Positions 59,719 to 64,000 of a stretch of DNA of 64,000 nucleotides are shown piece after piece; within the stretch, counting starts at the first letter, position 1, and the number at the start of each line of letters is the position of its first letter. Under the pieces are notes generated by a model. It searched no databases, was not told the DNA's origin, and was given only the letters and a program-made list of their open reading frames with translations. The position numbers and the translations under genes are program-made. The stretch comes from Nocardia sp. CY41. Its GTDB lineage: Bacteria > Actinomycetota > Actinomycetes > Mycobacteriales > Mycobacteriaceae. Location: NCBI RefSeq assembly GCF_009829325.1, contig NZ_VUOS01000002.1, positions 62,001 through 126,000 on the forward strand. The letters run 5' to 3'.

Positions 59719-60675
59719 ATGGCTGAAGTACTCGTGCTCGTCGAGCACGCCGAGGGTGCGATCAAGAAGGTCAGCACCGAACTGCTCACCGCCGCCCGCG
59801 CCCTGGGCGAGCCCGCCGCCGTCGTGCTCGGCACGGCGGGCACCGGCGAGAAGCTGGCCGACGCGCTGGCCGCCGCGGGCGCCGAGAAGATCTACATCGC
59901 CGAGTCCGACGATGTGGAGAACTACCTGGTGACCCCGAAGGTCGACGTGCTGGCCGCGCTGACCGAGTCGGTCTCGCCCGCCGCCGTCATCGTCGCCGCC
60001 AGCGCCGAAGGCAAGGAGGTGTCGGGTCGCCTGGCCGCCCGCATCGGCTCCGGCCTGCTGGTCGACGTCATCGACGTGAAGTCCGACGGCACCGCCGTGC
60101 ACTCCATCTTCGGTGGCGCGTTCACCGTCGACGCCAAGGTCACCGGCGATGTCCCGGTGATCTCGGTCCGCCCGGGCGCCGTCGAGGCCTCCGCGCAGGC
60201 GGGTGCGGGCGAGAAGGTGACCGTCGAGGTGCCCGCGCAGGAAGAAGGCGTGGTCAAGGTGACCTCGCGGGAGCCGGTCGTGGCCGGTGACCGTCCGGAA
60301 CTCACCGAGGCGAGCATCGTGGTCTCCGGTGGCCGCGGTGTCGGTTCCGCCGACAACTTCTCGGTGGTCGAGGCGCTTGCCGACTCGCTCGGCGCGGCCG
60401 TCGGCGCGTCGCGCGCCGCGGTCGACTCGGGCTACTACCCGGGCCAGTTCCAGGTGGGCCAGACCGGTAAGACGGTCTCCCCGCAGCTGTACATCGCCCT
60501 CGGCATCTCCGGCGCCATCCAGCACCGCGCCGGCATGCAGACCTCGAAGACCATCGTCGCGGTCAACAAGGACGAAGAGGCGCCGATCTTCGAGATCGCC
60601 GACTACGGCATCGTGGGCGACCTGTTCAACGTCGCGCCCCAGCTGACCGAAGCGGTCAAGGCGCACAAGGGCTGA
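59719..60675 (+). CDS. etfA: Electron transfer flavoprotein alpha subunit
   Basis: The 318-residue EtfA/FixB has an N-terminal domain ([20 protein letters not shown]) and a C-terminal FAD-binding domain with [40 protein letters not shown], and [20 protein letters not shown]. It binds FAD and passes electrons to ETF:quinone oxidoreductase. AGGAGAG precedes ATG 59719. A strong terminator follows directly. Confidence 0.96.
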   Translation: MAEVLVLVEHAEGAIKKVSTELLTAARALGEPAAVVLGTAGTGEKLADALAAAGAEKIYIAESDDVENYLVTPKVDVLAALTESVSPAAVIVAASAEGKEVSGRLAARIGSGLLVDVIDVKSDGTAVHSIFGGAFTVDAKVTGDVPVISVRPGAVEASAQAGAGEKVTVEVPAQEEGVVKVTSREPVVAGDRPELTEASIVVSGGRGVGSADNFSVVEALADSLGAAVGASRAAVDSGYYPGQFQVGQTGKTVSPQLYIALGISGAIQHRAGMQTSKTIVAVNKDEEAPIFEIADYGIVGDLFNVAPQLTEAVKAHKG

Positions 60676-60690
60676 CACCCTTCGGCCGGT

Positions 60691-60730
60691 CGAAAGGCGG
60701 CCCCGACCTTCAGGTCGGGGCCGCCTTTCG
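60691..60730 (+). terminator. Strong hairpin terminator of etfBA
   Basis: A perfect stem of about 18 bp (60691-60708 with 60713-60730; arm begins CGAAAGGCGG) closes a TTCA loop, starting 15 bases after the etfA stop, with a TTTCG end. Confidence 0.9.
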
Positions 60731-60916
60731 CCGAGTTGGTCGGTCTGCGGTTCTGGTGCTCGATCCCCAACGCGCCCTTGGGATCACCGGATGGCCCGAG
60801 ACTGCTCGTGGTCGGCACGGTTGATGACCCATTCGCCGATCTCACGAGTTGCTTGCTAGTTTCATTGGCGTCAAATCCCCCGAAGGGGGGGAGTCATCGA
60901 CACCAGGGGATCAAAA

Positions 60917-61138
60917 GTGAAGAAGACGGTTACGGGACTGCTGATGGGCGCGTTGGCTACGGGGGCCCTGATCGCCTCGGCGCCTGCGGCACAGGCAACG
61001 GTGTATCCGACCGAGAAGGAATGCCTGGCCGCTGCGAAGCAGGAGGTGGCGCGGCGCTCTGCCGCGGGCGACATCAACATCCCCCATTACAGCTGCAAGG
61101 CCGAAGGAAACGGCTGGCGAATGGGCATCTTCCGCTGA
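60917..61138 (+). CDS. Small secreted protein with one Cys pair
   Basis: The 73-residue precursor has a signal peptide (MKKTVTGLLMGALATGALIA, cleavage after AQA) and a mature domain of about 45 residues with two Cys (TEKECLA and HYSCKAE) that could form one disulfide. Such tiny secreted proteins are common in Nocardia and Rhodococcus and their role is unknown. GTG 60917 is preceded by AGGGG. It stands alone between two terminators. Confidence 0.75.
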   Translation: MKKTVTGLLMGALATGALIASAPAAQATVYPTEKECLAAAKQEVARRSAAGDINIPHYSCKAEGNGWRMGIFR

Positions 61139-61206
61139 TCGAAGTGGTGAGGGCGGGCTGACCTGATCCACGCCACCCTCGCCGCACGATCTGCCGCACA
61201 ACCCCG

Positions 61207-61238
61207 GGACCACCGCGTCGATTGCTGCGCGGTGGTCC
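61207..61238 (+). terminator. Terminator of the small secreted protein gene
   Basis: GGACCACCGCG (61207-61217) pairs perfectly with 61228-61238 across a 10-base loop, followed by TGTTCCGTTTG. The rest of the 61139-61458 gap holds only the promoter box at 61447. Confidence 0.8.
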
Positions 61239-61446
61239 TGTTCCGTTTGTCGACCACCGCCGAAATATCTGCCTCCGACCGTCATTCGGTTCGGTCCGGT
61301 CGCCGGAACTCGAATGTGTGACCGATGGCCTGTCGAGCTCTCCGAAATCGGTGCGAACTCTCGAGGCCAGGTGAGCGAGAATCGTGACCGATGCGGAAGA
61401 AACTACGCTGCAGGTGATTCGGCGTCCGAGTTGCAGGTGGCGGACT

Positions 61447-61452
61447 TACACT
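61447..61452 (+). promoter_or_regulatory. TACACT -10 box, leaderless promoter of the MetE-like gene
   Basis: TACACT ends six bases before the GTG at 61459 and no ribosome binding site intervenes, which supports this GTG as the start. Confidence 0.55.
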
Positions 61453-61458
61453 CGGCCG

Positions 61459-62514
61459 GTGAGCATCCCCACGGAACCGATCGGTAGCATCCCTCGACCT
61501 CACGATCTGTTGGCCGCCATGGCCGACGAATCCGGCGACGCCGCCGCGCTCGCCGAACTCCAGCAGCGCGCGGTCGCCGAGACCATCCGCCGTCTGGAGG
61601 AACTCGGCTCTCCCGTCGTCACCGACGGCGAGCAGTCCAAGCCGAGCTTCGCCACGTATCCCCTTGCCGGGCTGGATAATCTGGCCCCGGACGGGGCGAT
61701 CATCCCGTTCGCCGACGGACATCACAGACAGCTGCCCAGGCTCGCCTCGGGGCCGTTCCGCTACGCCGCGCACGCGGCGGACTATCTGCGCAGCGCGCAG
61801 CAGCACGCCACCGTTCCCGTGAAGCAAGCCGTCATCGCGCCGTCGGCGTTGAGCCTGCTGTACCCGGCCGACGGGATCGAGGGTTACCCCCGCGAGCAGT
61901 TCCTCGCCGACCTCGCCGACGCGGCCGAGGCCGACATCCGTGGCTGCCTGGACGCGGGCGCGCACCTGGTGCAGCTCGACTTCACCGAAGGGCGGCTGTC
62001 GCTCAAGCTGGATCCAAGCGGCGGGGTGCTCGACCAGTTCATCGAGCTGAACAACACGGTGCTCGAACGGTTCTCGGACGAGGAGCGGGCCAGGATCGGC
62101 GTACACACCTGCCCCGGCGGTGACCAGGACTCCACGCACAGCCTGGACGTGGACTACGTCCAATTGCTGCCGAAGCTGCTGCAACTGCGGGTCGGCGCGT
62201 TCTACCTCCAGTTCGCCAGCGAGCCGGACCCGGAGAAGGTGCTCGCCGTGGTCGCCGAGCACCTGCCCGCCGAGGCGCGGGTGTTCATCGGCGTCACCGA
62301 CCCGATCGACCCGCAGGTGGAGACACCCGAACAGGTGCGTGACCGGGTGCTGCTCGCCGCTCGCTACCTGCCCGTCGAACGGTTGGGCACCTGCGACGAC
62401 TGCGGTTTCGCACCGTTCGCCGACGACATTTCCACCTCACGGGAAACCGCGTTCGCCAAGATCCGTGTTCGCATCGAGGGCACGGCACTGGCGGCGACGG
62501 AACTGGGCGTCTGA
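61459..62514 (+). CDS. MetE C-terminal-like (cobalamin-independent methionine synthase family) protein
   Basis: The 351-residue TIM-barrel protein resembles the catalytic C-terminal half of MetE: PTEPIGSIPRPHDL at the start, VTDGEQSKPSFATYPL, zinc-ligand segments HTCPGGDQDSTH (His, Cys) and GTCDDCGFAPF (Cys), and LEELGSPVVTDG. Stand-alone members of this family transfer methyl or other groups to thiols, and many have unknown substrates. It lacks the N-terminal folate-binding half of MetE, so classical methionine synthesis from methyltetrahydrofolate is doubtful. Confidence 0.86.
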   Translation: MSIPTEPIGSIPRPHDLLAAMADESGDAAALAELQQRAVAETIRRLEELGSPVVTDGEQSKPSFATYPLAGLDNLAPDGAIIPFADGHHRQLPRLASGPFRYAAHAADYLRSAQQHATVPVKQAVIAPSALSLLYPADGIEGYPREQFLADLADAAEADIRGCLDAGAHLVQLDFTEGRLSLKLDPSGGVLDQFIELNNTVLERFSDEERARIGVHTCPGGDQDSTHSLDVDYVQLLPKLLQLRVGAFYLQFASEPDPEKVLAVVAEHLPAEARVFIGVTDPIDPQVETPEQVRDRVLLAARYLPVERLGTCDDCGFAPFADDISTSRETAFAKIRVRIEGTALAATELGV

Positions 62515-62535
62515 TCCGCGCAGCTCGACTCGGTT

Positions 62536-62565
62536 GAACGGCCCCGGGAACTCTCGGGGCCGTTC
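62536..62565 (+). terminator. Terminator of the MetE-like gene
   Basis: GAACGGCCCCG (62536-62546) pairs perfectly with 62555-62565 across an 8-base loop, 20 bases after the stop codon. Confidence 0.8.
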
Positions 62566-62778
62566 TCGATCGGGTGGGCAGGAATCCCGCGCATGCACAG
62601 CGGAGTCGTTTCGTGACTTCGCCCCCCGGACAGCCGATCTGAAAACGGAAGAAAACGGATCGAGAGATCTCTTGCTCGCGGGACTGTATAGGCGCCTTAC
62701 TGAAGAGGGTCAGGATCGAGCGGGTTCACAATCCTGGCGCAGCGGAGCCCATTCCGGCGGGGTCGAGGAGGTCGCACG

Positions 62779-63708
62779 ATGTCCACCACTACTTCCCTTT
62801 CCGCGGCGCCGACTCTGACCTCGGCGAGCCCGGGTTCGGGGCCGGTCATCGGTGGAACCACGGTCGTCTTGACCGGGACGAACCTGACCGGAGCTACGGC
62901 GGTCGGATTCGGCGCCGTTCCAGCGACTTCGTTCACAATCGATTCCGCAACACGGATCACGGCTGTCTCTCCTCCCGCAAGAGGAGTCGTGCGTATCACC
63001 GTCACAACGGCCAGTGGGCTGAGTAACGGTCTTCCGTTCACTTATGTCGGCACGCACGCGCCATGCGGGGTGAATTTCGGTCCGGGAATGTCGATCATCT
63101 CCGATGGCGGACCGCCGCGCGGAAGCTGGGGCACCGTAGGAGCTGTCGGATACGACGAGCTCGGCAATCTGGTTGCTCTCACGGCAGGGCATATGATGAC
63201 TAGGAACACCAGAGCTCAGGAGGTATTCCTCTCCGGGAACCGCGGACTGGGTCCGGTCGGGTACTACGCCACGTGGCCCACGAATTGGCCCGGCTTTCCG
63301 TCGATGCGCTTTCCGGCCGACTCGTCCAGAGATTACGCGGTCATCAAGCTGGACGAAACGAAGATCAATCCGGTCAACACGACGCCGAACGGCACCGTGA
63401 TCAACCGGATCGGCGTGGATCCGGTTCCCCTCTCGGACATCATGTGCAAGTACGGCCAAGTGTCCGGAACGACATGTGGTCTCGTCATCGAGTACAAGAA
63501 CAACGTCATCAGTTCGTGGGCTGCGGTCATTCCGGGCGACAGCGGTGGACCGGTGACGACACGCAGTGGTCTGGTCGGGATCACCTCCGCGATCAATCCG
63601 CTCATGCCGTGGGCGCCGTTCCAGTTCACTGGTATTCCTGGAATTCTCGACGACATCGCAGCGCAGGGACCCGGCACGATCGGCATCGGATTCATTCCGC
63701 TGCCATGA
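62779..63708 (+). CDS. IPT/TIG domain fused to a trypsin-like serine protease domain
   Basis: The 309-residue protein starts with an immunoglobulin-like IPT/TIG domain (about 10-90: SASPGSGPVIGGTTVVLTGTN split across strands) and continues with a trypsin-like fold. The triad residues are visible as His138 (LTAGHMM), Asp185 (RDYAVIKLD) and Ser255 (IPGDSGGPV), with Cys223/Cys233 able to pair. No signal peptide or membrane anchor is seen, which is odd for a protease of this type. GAGGAGG precedes ATG 62779. Its codon use is less GC-rich than the core genes, suggesting an accessory gene. Confidence 0.83.
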   Translation: MSTTTSLSAAPTLTSASPGSGPVIGGTTVVLTGTNLTGATAVGFGAVPATSFTIDSATRITAVSPPARGVVRITVTTASGLSNGLPFTYVGTHAPCGVNFGPGMSIISDGGPPRGSWGTVGAVGYDELGNLVALTAGHMMTRNTRAQEVFLSGNRGLGPVGYYATWPTNWPGFPSMRFPADSSRDYAVIKLDETKINPVNTTPNGTVINRIGVDPVPLSDIMCKYGQVSGTTCGLVIEYKNNVISSWAAVIPGDSGGPVTTRSGLVGITSAINPLMPWAPFQFTGIPGILDDIAAQGPGTIGIGFIPLP

Positions 63709-63848
63709 GCGCTGGGGTCGAGCACGATGCCCGCTCGATCGAATCGGCGGCGATCGGTGCCGTGTGCGAACCCGCGCGTTCCCGTGATCGGTGCCAGAGA
63801 CTGCCCGGAGCCGACGTCTCGCAGCGATGAACGGCCGAATGATCGTGC

Positions 63849-64000
63849 TCAGCAGCGGTGCAGTGCCGTGAGCAGGGTGTCCAGGATCGGTGATCGCCTG
63901 GCGTCGGCTCGTAGCACCGCCGACACCGGGATCCGTAATTTGCTTTCGGCCAGGCGCAGCACGACCAGGCCTTCGGTGGTGCTTTCGGCATACAGCACCG
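63849..64000 (-). CDS. C-terminal end of a probable LysR-type regulator (5' part outside window)
   Basis: The last 49 codons of a minus-strand gene are present. The tail (VVLRLAESKLRIPVSAVLRA, then SPILDTLLTALHRC) resembles the end of the effector-binding domain of LysR regulators, where a hydrophobic strand is followed by a final helix of the SPxLDxxLxAL type. The DNA-binding domain is outside the window, so the assignment is tentative. Confidence 0.5.
   Translation of the reverse strand, partial: VLYAESTTEGLVVLRLAESKLRIPVSAVLRADARRSPILDTLLTALHRC

Overview
The window is high-GC actinobacterial DNA, most likely from Nocardia or a close mycolic-acid relative (Rhodococcus, Gordonia). The evidence is a class Ib ribonucleotide reductase, F420-type LLM oxidoreductase, PknD-like kinase, DUF3558-like lipoproteins, and a gene order that (from memory) follows the Mycobacterium tuberculosis Rv3053c-Rv3028c block: nrdH-nrdI-nrdE, nrdF, fecB, ctaD, serB, ABC ATPase, NUDIX, echA, methyltransferases, methylglucose lipopolysaccharide genes, etfBA.

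Layout. 1-2.7 kb: end of moaA, moaD, nadE, and a TetR regulator divergent from a flavin reductase with a palindromic operator between them. 2.8-6 kb: nrdHIE behind a pair of NrdR-like boxes. 6-11.2 kb: methyltransferase, LLM oxidoreductase, HAD-like protein and a membrane Ser/Thr kinase with six NHL repeats. 11.3-15.5 kb: a sulfonate/sulfate-ester operon (binding lipoprotein, ATPase, permease, TauD-type dioxygenase) carrying two related short leader peptides with Cys codons, one before the operon and one inside it. 16-19.7 kb: mgtE, a lipoprotein, and nrdF with its own pair of NrdR-like boxes at the same 32-bp spacing as nrdHIE.

20.1-39 kb is the accessory centrepiece: a 4433-residue nonribosomal peptide synthetase (C-A-T-E / C-A-T / C-A-T-E-TE) whose first condensation domain and thioesterase resemble EntF/DhbF. 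Its stop overlaps the start of a three-gene ABC exporter. Upstream lie an orphan 153-residue N-terminal adenylation-domain fragment and a FecB-type siderophore-binding lipoprotein. The order suggests synthesis, export and re-uptake of a small siderophore-like tripeptide. No starter-acid, N-hydroxylase, MbtH or PPTase gene and no iron box is visible. fecB also sits beside ctaD in mycobacteria, so the NRPS block looks inserted next to a resident fecB.

39.1-41.8 kb: a less GC-rich pair (secreted protein plus partner), a VOC protein, and a gap with long inverted repeats. 41.8-60.7 kb is conserved core: ctaD, serB, a chagasin-like lipoprotein overlapping a Pth2-like gene, ABC ATPase, NUDIX, enoyl-CoA hydratase, two methyltransferases, a PQQ-like propeller lipoprotein, an acyltransferase, a GT4-GH57-methyltransferase operon, and etfBA. 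60.9-64 kb: a tiny secreted protein, a MetE-like enzyme, an IPT/TIG-trypsin fusion and the end of a probable LysR regulator. Several core genes have a TAnnnT box 6-8 nt before the start codon, as expected for leaderless transcripts.
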